From positions 1,178,001 through 1,242,000 of the forward strand of contig CBDDKZ010000005.1 in NCBI GenBank assembly GCA_965230415.1: a stretch of 64,000 nucleotides of DNA, in the 5' to 3' direction. Below the pieces are notes generated by a model. It saw nothing but the letters and a program-made list of their open reading frames with translations, was not told where the DNA came from and did not search any database. Position numbers and translations under genes: made by a program. This document shows, piece after piece, positions 1-8,385 of this stretch. This DNA comes from CBDDKZ01 sp965230415 (GTDB lineage Bacteria > Bacteroidota > Bacteroidia > Cytophagales > JAAEPT01). The number at the start of each line of letters is the position of its first letter. Position 1 is the first letter of the stretch.

Positions 1-611
1 ACACCGATAAAATCACAAAATGATTTCATAAAGGCCGATTCATCTTTTTTTAAATCCTCAAAGTAGAAAACTCTTACATTTGGAAAGGCTTGTATATACG
101 CCGACACTTGCCTGGCATAGGCTCCTAACTCCCGGTGTTGCCACATAAAATCCCATCCTTCTTCTTTTCTGGCAGCCTCCAGCTTCATTGCTTCTGCAAA
201 ACTTGCCTTTTCGTGCATATCTTTTACAAAGTGCAGGTAAGAAGAATAAGCCCGTTCCACAGGATCACGTAAAACAATGGCTATTTTCACCTCAGAGCCT
301 AACACTTTTTTAATTAGCGGAATAGCTTCTTTGTGATTATATAAATAACCCGTCCCTATTTCACCGGCAATTTTCCCTTCGCCACCTTCAAAACACTTTT
401 TGTAAGTATTTTCATTTTTAACGACGTCATTGTTGTTTCTCTGTTGAGGATAGGGTAATTGCTTGTTTCCAAAAGTGCTATGATTGAAGAAAAATGTTTC
501 TTTGACAGGCAAAAATAGTTGAGGATGCCTTTTAAGGTAATGATATATAGATGTAGTCCCCGCTTTTGCGGTACCAACAATGAGAAATTTTGGCAGGTTG
601 TAATTAGCCAT
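1..611 (-). CDS. Sulfotransferase, 3' part beyond window edge
   Basis: This is the N-terminal 203 codons of a PAPS-dependent sulfotransferase; the reading frame stays open to the left edge. It should move a sulfuryl group from PAPS to a hydroxyl, here most likely on a polysaccharide precursor. The 5'-phosphosulfate loop TAKAGTTSIYHYL lies near residues 14-26. The 3'-phosphate region has VLRDPVERAYSSYL near residues 125-138, followed by GWDFMWQHRELGAYARQ, which is also typical of the family. The ATG at 611 overlaps the stop of the upstream sulfotransferase by 8 bases, so the two are translationally coupled. It is the last visible gene of a leftward operon that begins with the priming transferase at 4299. 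The acceptor substrate is not known. The family call is secure. Confidence 0.9.
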   Translation of the reverse strand, partial: MANYNLPKFLIVGTAKAGTTSIYHYLKRHPQLFLPVKETFFFNHSTFGNKQLPYPQQRNNNDVVKNENTYKKCFEGGEGKIAGEIGTGYLYNHKEAIPLIKKVLGSEVKIAIVLRDPVERAYSSYLHFVKDMHEKASFAEAMKLEAARKEEGWDFMWQHRELGAYARQVSAYIQAFPNVRVFYFEDLKKDESAFMKSFCDFIG

Positions 612-1557
612 TTACAACCCCCTCTCTAAGTTTCCATGCAGACAGGTCTCTGTCTATTAGTTTTTCGAGCTGGTCTATTTCAGTTCGAAAATGAACCTGT
701 AATTGATTTCTCAGCTCAAGCGACATTTCCTTACGTTCCAAAAATCGACCGAGAATTTTATCGCGTGCTAGCAACACTTTCTGCTTCGTTTCCGGGCCCA
801 GCTTGTTAACCAGTTTCTTCATCTTCTTATTCTTAAGAAGCAGTTTTACCATTTTCTTATTTGTTGGCACACCGGAAGGGTTGCTATGAATAACCTTATC
901 AAATTCCGGGGTTTCTAAATTCAAAAAACTATAAATTTGGTCCATCAAATTATCCGGATTAGCCAGGTCTTCAAAAAGACATACAAAGAGCTGATCTTCA
1001 TTGAACTCTTTATAAAAATGACTTAACTGTTTGAAATACGATCCATAGTTCAAATAATCAAAACCCCAACGCATATTCTTTCTTTCACGAATCACATGCT
1101 CTTGTATTGCCTTTTCAAAAGGCATGTTTTCCACCCCATTTCGCAGCAGGTACATGTAATGGGACCAGGCTCTGTCAACAGGGTTCCTCAAAATAAATAT
1201 AAATTTTAAGTCCTGGGCTTTACCCCCGTACATTTTCTTGATACTTCCGGTACAATGCGAAGCATCATAGAGATAAGATGTAGAACCATCTATAAGCAAT
1301 TGATCTAATGAGGCCTTTTCATATAACTGAAAATAGTTATCAGTTTGCCAAACAATGGACTCTATAAACTTGTCATCAGTGTAGAGCGGTTTTTTTCCGG
1401 CAAATGAAAAATAAAAAGGTTCCTTTTTTGAGTCAGGAAAAAAGACATGCGGATGCTGAATCAGGTAATTGTACAGGGTTGTAGTACCGCTTTTAGCAGC
1501 TCCCCCGATAAAAACATCTGGTATTTGTACGTCTCGATTCTGGTAGTAGGTTATCAT
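604..1557 (-). CDS. Sulfotransferase family protein
   Basis: This 317-residue protein is a complete PAPS-dependent sulfotransferase. The 5'-phosphosulfate-binding loop GGAAKSGTTTLYNYL is near residues 18-32, and the 3'-phosphate-binding stretch FIFILRNPVDRAWSHYM is near residues 120-136. The length is normal for bacterial carbohydrate sulfotransferases. No signal peptide or membrane helix is visible, so it acts in the cytoplasm. Its start overlaps the flippase stop by 4 bases, and its end overlaps the next sulfotransferase by 8 bases, so all are in one operon. Being downstream of a flippase and a priming glycosyltransferase suggests that the acceptor is a lipid-linked glycan precursor or a nucleotide sugar product. 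That substrate is inferred from context only. Confidence 0.93.
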   Translation of the reverse strand: MITYYQNRDVQIPDVFIGGAAKSGTTTLYNYLIQHPHVFFPDSKKEPFYFSFAGKKPLYTDDKFIESIVWQTDNYFQLYEKASLDQLLIDGSTSYLYDASHCTGSIKKMYGGKAQDLKFIFILRNPVDRAWSHYMYLLRNGVENMPFEKAIQEHVIRERKNMRWGFDYLNYGSYFKQLSHFYKEFNEDQLFVCLFEDLANPDNLMDQIYSFLNLETPEFDKVIHSNPSGVPTNKKMVKLLLKNKKMKKLVNKLGPETKQKVLLARDKILGRFLERKEMSLELRNQLQVHFRTEIDQLEKLIDRDLSAWKLREGVVNG

Positions 1558-2924
1558 TTTGCTAAAGGCCAGTAAAAACTCGGAATTTTATACTTCTTAT
1601 ATATGAACAATGCTCCTGGTACGTTCCAAATGGCTGTACTAATAAGCGTTGCTAATGCCGAACCCTCTATTCCAAAATTGGGGACCAATATTAGATTAAG
1701 AACCACATTGGTAACAAAAGAAGTGGCTAAAAGCCTGGCAAATATTTTTTGATTTCCTGTCATGTTCATGAATGCACCTACCAAACCACTGGCAGCACTT
1801 ATAAAATGTGTCACCGCAAACAAACGCAGCACATTGGACCCAATCATAAATTCTGCCCCGAATAAGCTCATTATTTTTTCCGGAAAAATGAGCAGCAGTA
1901 AGGTAGCAGGAAGTGCCGCCGCCAATATTATTTTTGCAGAAAACTGCATTGTTCGAAGCAACTTTTCACGTTTACCTTCTTTGTAAAAGTGAGCAATTTG
2001 TGGCATGGCAATACTTTTCATGGAAGTCATCACAAACTCGATGAGTACGCTTAACTTAAATGCAACAGAAAATACACCAATCTCTCCGGTACTGACAAAA
2101 AAACCCAGTAAAAGTATATTCACACGGCCATTGATAAACATCATTAAGGTGTTCAGCATTAATGAAACAGACCCTCTGAGGTAACGGCCGGTGCCTGGAA
2201 GCTTCTCGGTTCCTACTTCGATATTTGAAATTAACATCAGCGCCTTGATTTGTGAAAAAACATAAGTGACGAACAAGGCTATAGCATAACTTAATACGAC
2301 CATTGTCATAGATTCTAAAAGTGTTGAACTTAGCACTATCAATAATATAATGGTGACTACAGTTGTAAAAAAATTGCGTAGTAATTCAGAAACCTTTACC
2401 TGTTTGTGTGCTCTTATAAATTCGATATTCAAAAGAAGACCTGCTACAAAAGGCAAGGAAAAGGCCGTGATTTGGAATATTGGTGTTAGTTCAACATTGT
2501 TGTAAACGATATTCGCTACCTGAGCCGATAAGAAGAAAAGAATCACACCCAAAAATGATCCCAGTAACAATCCAAGACGCAATAATCTAAAATAAAAATG
2601 CCTGAGCTCTACATAATTTTTCTTCACCAAAAACTGTGACGTATAACTCACAATCGCCGCGTTAAGTCCTAAAATACTTATTAAACCCAAAACACTTATC
2701 CAGGTATGTCCGATATTGTAAGCTCCTGTTGTTTGCTTCCCCCAGCGAAAGGAAATATAGTATAAAAGGGCATATGAAAACAACATGTTGGCTATGCGGT
2801 AAGCCATTGCAAAGCTACCTCCTTTGAGTAGCTCTTTGGAGTCTTTGTTCTTTATTCGACTTAACAGGTTTTCGACCAATGGAACCTGGGGTTTTGACAC
2901 GTTTTCAAGGATTTTACGCTCCAC
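1554..2924 (-). CDS. Oligosaccharide flippase, Wzx/MATE-like polysaccharide transporter
   Basis: A 456-residue polytopic inner-membrane protein with about 12-14 hydrophobic helices over its whole length. It matches the polysaccharide biosynthesis flippase family (MVF/MOP superfamily), which moves undecaprenyl-diphosphate-linked repeat units from the cytoplasmic to the periplasmic face. The C-terminal half carries the family-typical polysaccharide-synthesis C-domain pattern, including FLVPNFGIEG-like and NVVLNLILVP stretches near residues 395-410. The start overlaps the end of the priming transferase by 11 bases, and its stop overlaps the sulfotransferase start by 4, so this is a tight operon. 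No Wzy polymerase is visible in this window; it may lie to the left. Substrate specificity cannot be read from the sequence. Confidence 0.9.
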   Translation of the reverse strand: MERKILENVSKPQVPLVENLLSRIKNKDSKELLKGGSFAMAYRIANMLFSYALLYYISFRWGKQTTGAYNIGHTWISVLGLISILGLNAAIVSYTSQFLVKKNYVELRHFYFRLLRLGLLLGSFLGVILFFLSAQVANIVYNNVELTPIFQITAFSLPFVAGLLLNIEFIRAHKQVKVSELLRNFFTTVVTIILLIVLSSTLLESMTMVVLSYAIALFVTYVFSQIKALMLISNIEVGTEKLPGTGRYLRGSVSLMLNTLMMFINGRVNILLLGFFVSTGEIGVFSVAFKLSVLIEFVMTSMKSIAMPQIAHFYKEGKREKLLRTMQFSAKIILAAALPATLLLLIFPEKIMSLFGAEFMIGSNVLRLFAVTHFISAASGLVGAFMNMTGNQKIFARLLATSFVTNVVLNLILVPNFGIEGSALATLISTAIWNVPGALFIYKKYKIPSFYWPLAK

Positions 2925-4299
2925 TTTTTCTGAAAGTTAGCATATTCCAAACGGTGAACATAATAATCTTGAGGTCTAATTGAAACGACCAGTGATAAAT
3001 ATAATTCCTATCCCGTTCCACACGCCTTTTCATATGTTTTACCTGCTGAGTCTCTCCACGCAAGCCCGTTGCTTGTGAAAGTCCGGTAATACCCGGTTTA
3101 AGCCATAGTCGCTCGTGGTACTCCTGAATACAGCTTGAATATTTTTTGGTATGTTCCAACATATGTGGTCTTGGACCAACAACAGACATATGCCCTAAAA
3201 ACACGTTAATGAATTGAGGAAATTCATCCAAATTTGTTTTGCGTATGAAAGCTCCGACTTTAGTTATTCTGCTATCATTTCTGGAAGCCTGTTTGGTATT
3301 TGATTCTGCATTTACGCGCATGGATCGAAACTTGAGACAATTAAAAGATTTATTGTTAAGTCCGGTTCGAGCTTGTTTGAATAAAACCGGGCCTTTCGAC
3401 TCCATTTTAATCAATATTGCCATTAGTGGGTATAGCCAACTCAATACAAAAACGATCACTAGTGTAGAAAACAATAAATCAAGCGCTCTTTTTGCTAAAA
3501 TACGTGTAGCAAAATGTGAAAAAGCATCTTTAATGGTGATGACCGGAATATGCCCGCCATCATCTATATAAGTCTTAATCCCACCTTTGTTAATACCATT
3601 TATTAGACGGTTTATAATATTCACCCGTACGTTATTCAAATAACAAAACGTTACTAACGAATTGAGTTCTTTCGAATAATTCATATTAGAAATAAATACT
3701 TCGTTAATACGCTGATCTATAAGCGCGTCCTGTGCCTGATCCAAATCACAAGATTGAATTTCATCCGAAAGTGTTAAATGCTTTTGATCAGAAATGAAAA
3801 GGCAAAAGCGGTAACCGTATTCCGGGTGCCCGTTCATTTCATTGATAAATGTCTTAGCATATTCGTCATTACCGACTATTGCCACACGTTTATAATTAAA
3901 CCCTTTTTCACGATAAGATCGCAAAAAACGGTTAAATGCTATCCTCAAAACACTTCCTGTGGAGATAAAAAGTAAATAATTACTCAAAAGTAGCACCCTT
4001 GAAAAGTTATGACTTTTAAAAAGTGTTAAAAGTGCCAGAATTATTATAATATTTAAAAAACCAAACTTTATATAATCCGCTATTAATCGAGTTGTATTAA
4101 TGCGCCTGTTATTAAAATCATAACGACTCAGCAAGAAAACAAAAGCCCAAATAAAATTGACTCCTAGTAACAATAGCTGGTATTCGTCAAAACGGAACTT
4201 GTTAAGATGCCCGTATTTAACCATAAAACCCACGGCAAAAGAGCCATTAAGAGCTATTAAGTCTAAGAATAGGTATAGGTATTTTTCGTATTTTGCCAT
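2914..4299 (-). CDS. Priming polyprenyl glycosylphosphotransferase (WcaJ/WbaP type)
   Basis: This enzyme should start repeat-unit assembly by transferring a sugar-1-phosphate from a UDP-sugar to undecaprenyl phosphate in the inner membrane. The 461 residues show four N-terminal helices (about 8-120), a soluble Rossmann-like CoA-binding-type domain (about 135-245), a further membrane segment (about 272-298) and the C-terminal bacterial sugar transferase domain. Diagnostic motifs are KFRSMRVNAE (323-332), RKTNLDEFPQ (353-362), VVGPRPHM (373-380) and KPGITGLSQA (401-410). The Asp-Glu pair and the PRP motif are the family's catalytic signatures. It is the first gene of the leftward arm, preceded by a 420-bp divergent intergenic region. 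Glucose-1-phosphate or galactose-1-phosphate are the usual donors; which applies here is unknown. Confidence 0.93.
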   Translation of the reverse strand: MAKYEKYLYLFLDLIALNGSFAVGFMVKYGHLNKFRFDEYQLLLLGVNFIWAFVFLLSRYDFNNRRINTTRLIADYIKFGFLNIIIILALLTLFKSHNFSRVLLLSNYLLFISTGSVLRIAFNRFLRSYREKGFNYKRVAIVGNDEYAKTFINEMNGHPEYGYRFCLFISDQKHLTLSDEIQSCDLDQAQDALIDQRINEVFISNMNYSKELNSLVTFCYLNNVRVNIINRLINGINKGGIKTYIDDGGHIPVITIKDAFSHFATRILAKRALDLLFSTLVIVFVLSWLYPLMAILIKMESKGPVLFKQARTGLNNKSFNCLKFRSMRVNAESNTKQASRNDSRITKVGAFIRKTNLDEFPQFINVFLGHMSVVGPRPHMLEHTKKYSSCIQEYHERLWLKPGITGLSQATGLRGETQQVKHMKRRVERDRNYIYHWSFQLDLKIIMFTVWNMLTFRKSGA

Positions 4300-4719
4300 A
4301 TTTCAGCTATGAAGCAATTGATAATAAAGCTAACGCCCAATTAGGTAGTATATTCTATCTAAGGTTTGGTTTCTTCCTTTAATGACACTACTTGTTATAA
4401 AATGGTTGCGTGGTAGTGTCGTATTTTATTTTGGTTGTGTGACTCTGTGTGATTACTGTTACAAATGTATCAATTTTAGCGAATATTTTAATGATTTTCA
4501 TCAACAATAGTATACCAAATATACGACCAATTGCCTCTGCATTATTTTACAACTAACAATACTACATCTATAAAAATCGTGCCAAAACGTTACCTTCACT
4601 TGTATACTTTGTATTAATTTTATCGAAGTATGATCAACACAATAAATTAAAAACATTAGCGTACTTAAATAAGGGAGTTTCCCAAATCAATCTTACAAAC
4701 TCTACTCAATTATACTCAA
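4300..4719. promoter_or_regulatory. Divergent intergenic region between priming transferase and ECF sigma factor
   Basis: No gene is visible in these 420 bases. On the minus strand there are two exact matches to the Bacteroidota -7 consensus TAnnTTTG: TACATTTG at 4469-4462 and TATATTTG at 4523-4516. Neither has a TTG-type -33 element at the usual distance, so they are candidate promoters of the priming-transferase operon only. On the plus strand, TATACTTTG at 4603-4611 is one base longer than the consensus and could serve the sigma-factor operon. An 8-bp inverted repeat is listed separately. The region probably carries both operon promoters, but this is inference from position. Confidence 0.4.
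4384..4420. repeat. 8-bp inverted repeat in divergent promoter region
   Basis: GACACTAC at 4384-4391 is matched exactly by GTAGTGTC at 4413-4420, with a 21-base spacer. It could be a regulator site or a leader hairpin in the transcript of the priming-transferase operon. Chance occurrence is possible, because arms of this length are not rare in AT-rich DNA. Confidence 0.3.
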
Positions 4720-5310
4720 GTGGACTCATCCAATGACCAATCAATAAAAAAGCTTGTTAAAGCTTGCCTGAAAAAGGACGAGGCAGCATGTAAAATGCTA
4801 TATGAAAAGTTCTACGGACTCGCCATGTCTGTTTGTCTTCGTTATGCCCGTGATAAAGATGAAGCGCAAGATATGGTTCAGGCCGGATTTTTACGTATAT
4901 TTAAATACCTGAAACAATATAAGGGAGGCTCTTTTCAGTCCTGGTTTAAAAGAATTATGGTGAATGAATCTATCAACTTCTTTAACCGGACCAACAAAGG
5001 AAACTTAACTATTTATTGTGATGACATTAAAGACATTTACGGACCAGATGAAGATCAGGAACGATTTGACATCATCGAAAAATTGAATTATGATCAGTTA
5101 TTGAGCATCATTCAAAGCCTCACACCTGCATACAGAACTGTATTCAACCTGTATGCAATTGACGGAATGACTCATAAGGAGATTGCTGAAAAATTGAATA
5201 TATCAATAAGTACCTCCAAATCGAATTTAGTGCGAGCCAGGAAAATATTAAGGACCAAAATAGAGGATCTGGAATTACAAGAACAGAAACGAATGCTTAT
5301 ATATGCGTAA
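4720..5310 (+). CDS. RNA polymerase ECF sigma factor (sigma-70 family)
   Basis: This 196-residue protein has the two-domain layout of an extracytoplasmic-function sigma factor. Region 2 (about residues 20-95) includes the LRIFKYLKQYKGG and FQSWFKRIMVNESINFF stretches. Region 4 (about 130-185) contains the helix-turn-helix GMTHKEIAEKLNISISTSKS. The only start codon between the upstream in-frame stop and the conserved region is a GTG at 4720. The next gene overlaps its end by 8 bases and encodes a membrane-spanning protein with a barrel domain, so a sigma/anti-sigma pair is likely. Its place between the two arms of the polysaccharide island suggests that it may control them. The sequence does not prove any target promoter. 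Confidence 0.92.
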   Translation: MDSSNDQSIKKLVKACLKKDEAACKMLYEKFYGLAMSVCLRYARDKDEAQDMVQAGFLRIFKYLKQYKGGSFQSWFKRIMVNESINFFNRTNKGNLTIYCDDIKDIYGPDEDQERFDIIEKLNYDQLLSIIQSLTPAYRTVFNLYAIDGMTHKEIAEKLNISISTSKSNLVRARKILRTKIEDLELQEQKRMLIYA

Positions 5311-6877
5311 TAACGTAGATATAGACGAATTATTTAAAGAAGAACTGGGTAATAAGACCCCGGAGTTTTCTCCCCCAAAGGGAGGATGGGATACTATTGC
5401 CGAAGAAGCAGTGAGCAGCGCTGCCATCAAATCGGTATTTTCAAAGCTTTTCTTGTTCAAATCTGTTGCCCTATTAACTGCTACAACTACTTTTGTGCTA
5501 AGCGCTTTTTTTACCTATGATTACCTTTTCTCTGACGATAATCAGGCATTAGAGGATCAAGTGCAAAATACTCAAAATGTTGATGTGGACTTACCTCCAA
5601 ATCAGGAAGTGATTCGTACACATAAGGGGGCACAGCCTGATGCTCTTGATATTCTGAATAAACAAGAACAATTTTCAGATCACCAAAATTCGCAGCGTAT
5701 CAAGAATACCCTAAGAGCTGTCGAATTACACAAAAAGAACAAAGCCTCCAATGAGGCCAGTACAGGTTCTAATGACTTGGCTCTTATAACTAAAAATCAC
5801 CGTGTTGACAATCATAATGTTGTCATAAGTGAGCCTGCAAAAATCATGGAAGTTAATTCCGAACCTGCAAAGGCTTACTCTTTAAAAAATAATACATCGT
5901 CAGACGCACAAAACATAACGCATCAATCGTCACTGTACAAACAGGCAAAAACTGCATTTAGCACATATGATAACTTCGATCGTGATCCAACAGACATCGA
6001 ACCGAAGCGTGATTCCACCGGTCGTTATCCCTTGCCTTTCATTTCCTACAAGGACAAAGAGCAGGATTTGACTAAAAATCGTTCCATGCATATCCAATCA
6101 AATCCCGATTTAAACAGGAGCTTAGCTGAAGCCGACAGCATTATTGTTGAAATGGCCAATATCAGCGATATGCAAAAAGAGAAAGACAGTCGTGACGAGA
6201 AAAATAAAAGTGGAAGTGTGCAAACAGGTAAAAAGTGGTACATAACACCTTTCGTTTCTCTTGACCATTCATCCTACAATATAACAGACATTGGAAATTT
6301 AGATATAAACGATTGGGATACTGATATTTCGGACAACTCAAACGAGACCATGTATACTTTTGGTTTTAAACTGGAATACGAACTGTATCCTACATTAAGC
6401 CTGGAGACTGGCTTGCAGTTTGAACAAAAATCAAAGTTTGTCGGTCAGCTTAAAAAATACAACAACGGAGTGCTTCTTTCACAGGCCGACTATAATTTAA
6501 GCGGCAGATTTTATTCAATACCCGTAAACGTTAAGATCAAATCCAAACTCGGCAAGAAAATCCAGTTTTATGCTTTAGGAGGCGTATTGCTTCAGTATAA
6601 TCTGAGCTCTTCCGAAAATCATTATAGTTACTACGATTTTGAAGAAGAAAACAAATATGATATAGCGCTTAGTGCTACCTCGTCGGGATTAGGGCTAAAA
6701 GCTGCCATAGGAATACAAGGTTTCATTGGCGAACGGCTAAGCTACCAAATTGAGCCTGGTTTCGAATATGGCCTCTCTCCGCTAATCAAAAACAGTTCTT
6801 TTGAAAACATTCCTATAAACCCAAGTTTTCAAACCCTTGGGGTCGATATTGGTGTAACTTATCAGCTAACGAAATGA
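5303..6877 (+). CDS. Envelope-spanning outer-membrane beta-barrel protein, putative dual membrane-spanning anti-sigma factor (Dma-like)
   Basis: The 524-residue chain shows three parts. A short cytoplasmic head (1-45) has the pattern DIDELFKEELGN...PPKGGWDTIAEE. One hydrophobic helix (about 49-72) follows, without a cleavable signal. A polar, low-complexity linker (about 75-308) leads to a C-terminal outer-membrane barrel of the OmpW/OmpX or porin-family beta-barrel type (about 311-524, starting WYITPFVSLDHSSYN, with alternating aromatic strands). One polypeptide would therefore contact the sigma factor in the cytoplasm and sit in the outer membrane. This is the layout of the Dma anti-sigma factors described in Bacteroides thetaiotaomicron. 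The ATG overlaps the sigma-factor stop by 8 bases, supporting a stoichiometric pair. The anti-sigma role is inferred from architecture and gene order. The barrel call is firm. Confidence 0.75.
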   Translation: MRNNVDIDELFKEELGNKTPEFSPPKGGWDTIAEEAVSSAAIKSVFSKLFLFKSVALLTATTTFVLSAFFTYDYLFSDDNQALEDQVQNTQNVDVDLPPNQEVIRTHKGAQPDALDILNKQEQFSDHQNSQRIKNTLRAVELHKKNKASNEASTGSNDLALITKNHRVDNHNVVISEPAKIMEVNSEPAKAYSLKNNTSSDAQNITHQSSLYKQAKTAFSTYDNFDRDPTDIEPKRDSTGRYPLPFISYKDKEQDLTKNRSMHIQSNPDLNRSLAEADSIIVEMANISDMQKEKDSRDEKNKSGSVQTGKKWYITPFVSLDHSSYNITDIGNLDINDWDTDISDNSNETMYTFGFKLEYELYPTLSLETGLQFEQKSKFVGQLKKYNNGVLLSQADYNLSGRFYSIPVNVKIKSKLGKKIQFYALGGVLLQYNLSSSENHYSYYDFEEENKYDIALSATSSGLGLKAAIGIQGFIGERLSYQIEPGFEYGLSPLIKNSSFENIPINPSFQTLGVDIGVTYQLTK

Positions 6878-7383
6878 GAATAGCACAGGCTACATATTGG
6901 AAAAGCTTTCTTGCTTCGCTCGTACTAATTGTCGCGTTTAGCGCTTGTAACAACGATAAGGTCATTGTTTCTCCCATTTCAGAGAAGGATGATGGCCCAG
7001 ATACAGAATGTACCACCAGTTTCTTCACGATCAACATGGATTCATTAATAGTTAGTCAATTCTTTGGCATAATAACCGTGGACTTGTGCGATTGTGACAG
7101 CATATATTTAATTGCTGACGAAGATTTTTCAGGCAATCATTTAGATTTGGATTTTTTCTGGGAAGTTTATGATTACCGAAACGACTCTTTATACGTGATA
7201 AACTCTGACACACTACTTGTAACTCCCGAAATTAATGCGGCATTGGTATCTGAAACTGATTTTCCGCCGATTACCTTACTTGAGGTTGTTTCGATCTCTT
7301 CGGATTCTTGTGGATCAATTTCGAGTCCTTTAAACATTATTGATTCAACGGATCTTCTACGCTTTATTCAGCAAGCACATTAA
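6874..7383 (+). CDS. Small lipoprotein of the sigma-factor operon, function unknown
   Basis: A 169-residue protein with a clear lipoprotein signal: a basic start, a hydrophobic core and the lipobox AFSAC with acceptor Cys25, followed by NNDK. The mature part is acidic, contains a CDCDS stretch near residue 72, and has no family I recognise. The start overlaps the barrel-protein stop by 4 bases (ATGA), and a terminator follows 28 bases after its own stop. It is therefore the third and last gene of the sigma-factor operon. It may be a ligand-sensing or stabilising partner of the envelope-spanning protein. That role is a guess from gene order alone. Confidence 0.7.
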   Translation: MRIAQATYWKSFLASLVLIVAFSACNNDKVIVSPISEKDDGPDTECTTSFFTINMDSLIVSQFFGIITVDLCDCDSIYLIADEDFSGNHLDLDFFWEVYDYRNDSLYVINSDTLLVTPEINAALVSETDFPPITLLEVVSISSDSCGSISSPLNIIDSTDLLRFIQQAH

Positions 7384-7411
7384 ATCAACAAGCTTAATTT
7401 AACGATTCGTT

Positions 7412-7432
7412 AAAACCTAATTTTTAGGTTTT
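7412..7432 (+). terminator. Intrinsic terminator after sigma-factor operon
   Basis: AAAACCTAA (7412-7420) and TTAGGTTTT (7424-7432) form a perfect 9-bp stem with a 3-base loop and a T-rich 3' arm. It sits 28 bases after the lipoprotein stop, so it should separate the regulator operon from the polysaccharide export operon. Confidence 0.7.
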
Positions 7433-7571
7433 GAAGTCTGTACTAAACTTTTTGAGCTTAATTCACATCCATTTTTCTATAAAATCATATTTTATTCACA
7501 ATCCACGCAACCATTTATCGTTATTTTGTCTCTATATTAGAGGCGTAAACATTACACCTTATACTATACCA

Positions 7572-8363
7572 ATGATTAAGAAATTTACTAGGAGAATACT
7601 CTTCTTTTCAGCGTTAACAACATTCGTATTACAATACTCATGTGTTTCGGTAAAAAAAATCGAGTATTTACAAGCACAAGAAAAAAAGGCGGTACAAGAC
7701 AGCGTTTCATTCAGTGATCAATACACGCCTGTTGTATTGGAAGAAGGAGATATGATTTCTGTCAATATTCAATACGTAGATGAATTGGGAGAAGACCATA
7801 TACTAGCTTCAGAACAATACGGTCCTGCCAATCCACGCTCTCACCCTCATTTATTAGGTTATTCTATCAATCAGGAAGGAGAAATTGAAATACCTTTATT
7901 GGGAAGAATCAAAGTTGCCGGAATGGATATTAAGAGCTGCGAGGACAAAATTCGAGAAGAGGCTAAAAAAATCTATGCTTCTCCCAGTGTCAAAATATTT
8001 CTTTTAAATTTTACAGTAACAGTTCTTGGTGAAGTAGAGAGTCCGGGATCTTTTAACATCTATGACAACAAAATAAATGTCTTGGATGCCATAGGCCTTG
8101 CGCGAGGCTTGAAGCTCTATGCCAATAGAAAGAAAGTTAAGCTACTCCGTTCACGTGGTGGCACTACACAAATTTATCAGCTCGACCTCACCGACGAAAA
8201 GATAGCAGATAGCCGGATTTTATACCTTCAACCTGGCGACGTTTTAATGGTGAAACCTCTCAAAGGCCGAAAATATGCCAACCAGGAAACAAATATGTTA
8301 CTAAGAAGCGCCAGCCTCATAGTATCGGTAATCAGTGTAATAATAGCAATAAGCAAAACATAA
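7572..8363 (+). CDS. Polysaccharide export outer-membrane lipoprotein (Wza-like)
   Basis: This protein should form the outer-membrane export channel for the polysaccharide. The chosen ATG gives 263 residues with a lipoprotein signal and lipobox LQYSC (Cys24). An upstream in-frame TTG at 7431 would start inside the preceding terminator and bury the signal, so it is rejected. A Poly_export domain follows (about 55-140, with SINQEGEIEIPLLGRIKVAG). Next comes a SLBB-type domain (about 145-225, with VLGEVESPGSFNIYDNKINV and VLDAIGLARG). The C-terminus is a hydrophobic helix (SASLIVSVISVIIAISKT) like the one Wza uses to cross the outer membrane. It opens the rightward export operon and is followed 22 bases later by its Wzc-like partner. 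Confidence 0.9.
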   Translation: MIKKFTRRILFFSALTTFVLQYSCVSVKKIEYLQAQEKKAVQDSVSFSDQYTPVVLEEGDMISVNIQYVDELGEDHILASEQYGPANPRSHPHLLGYSINQEGEIEIPLLGRIKVAGMDIKSCEDKIREEAKKIYASPSVKIFLLNFTVTVLGEVESPGSFNIYDNKINVLDAIGLARGLKLYANRKKVKLLRSRGGTTQIYQLDLTDEKIADSRILYLQPGDVLMVKPLKGRKYANQETNMLLRSASLIVSVISVIIAISKT

Positions 8364-8385
8364 ACACCCCAGAATCACTACAAAC

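Noticed and set aside
356..580. Leftward 74-codon reading frame near the window edge
   Set aside because: It is in another frame of the sulfotransferase at 1-611, whose frame carries the PAPS motifs and stays open to the edge.
7431..7571. TTG start extending the Wza-like protein by 47 residues
   Set aside because: The start lies inside a terminator hairpin and would hide the lipoprotein signal that begins at 7572.
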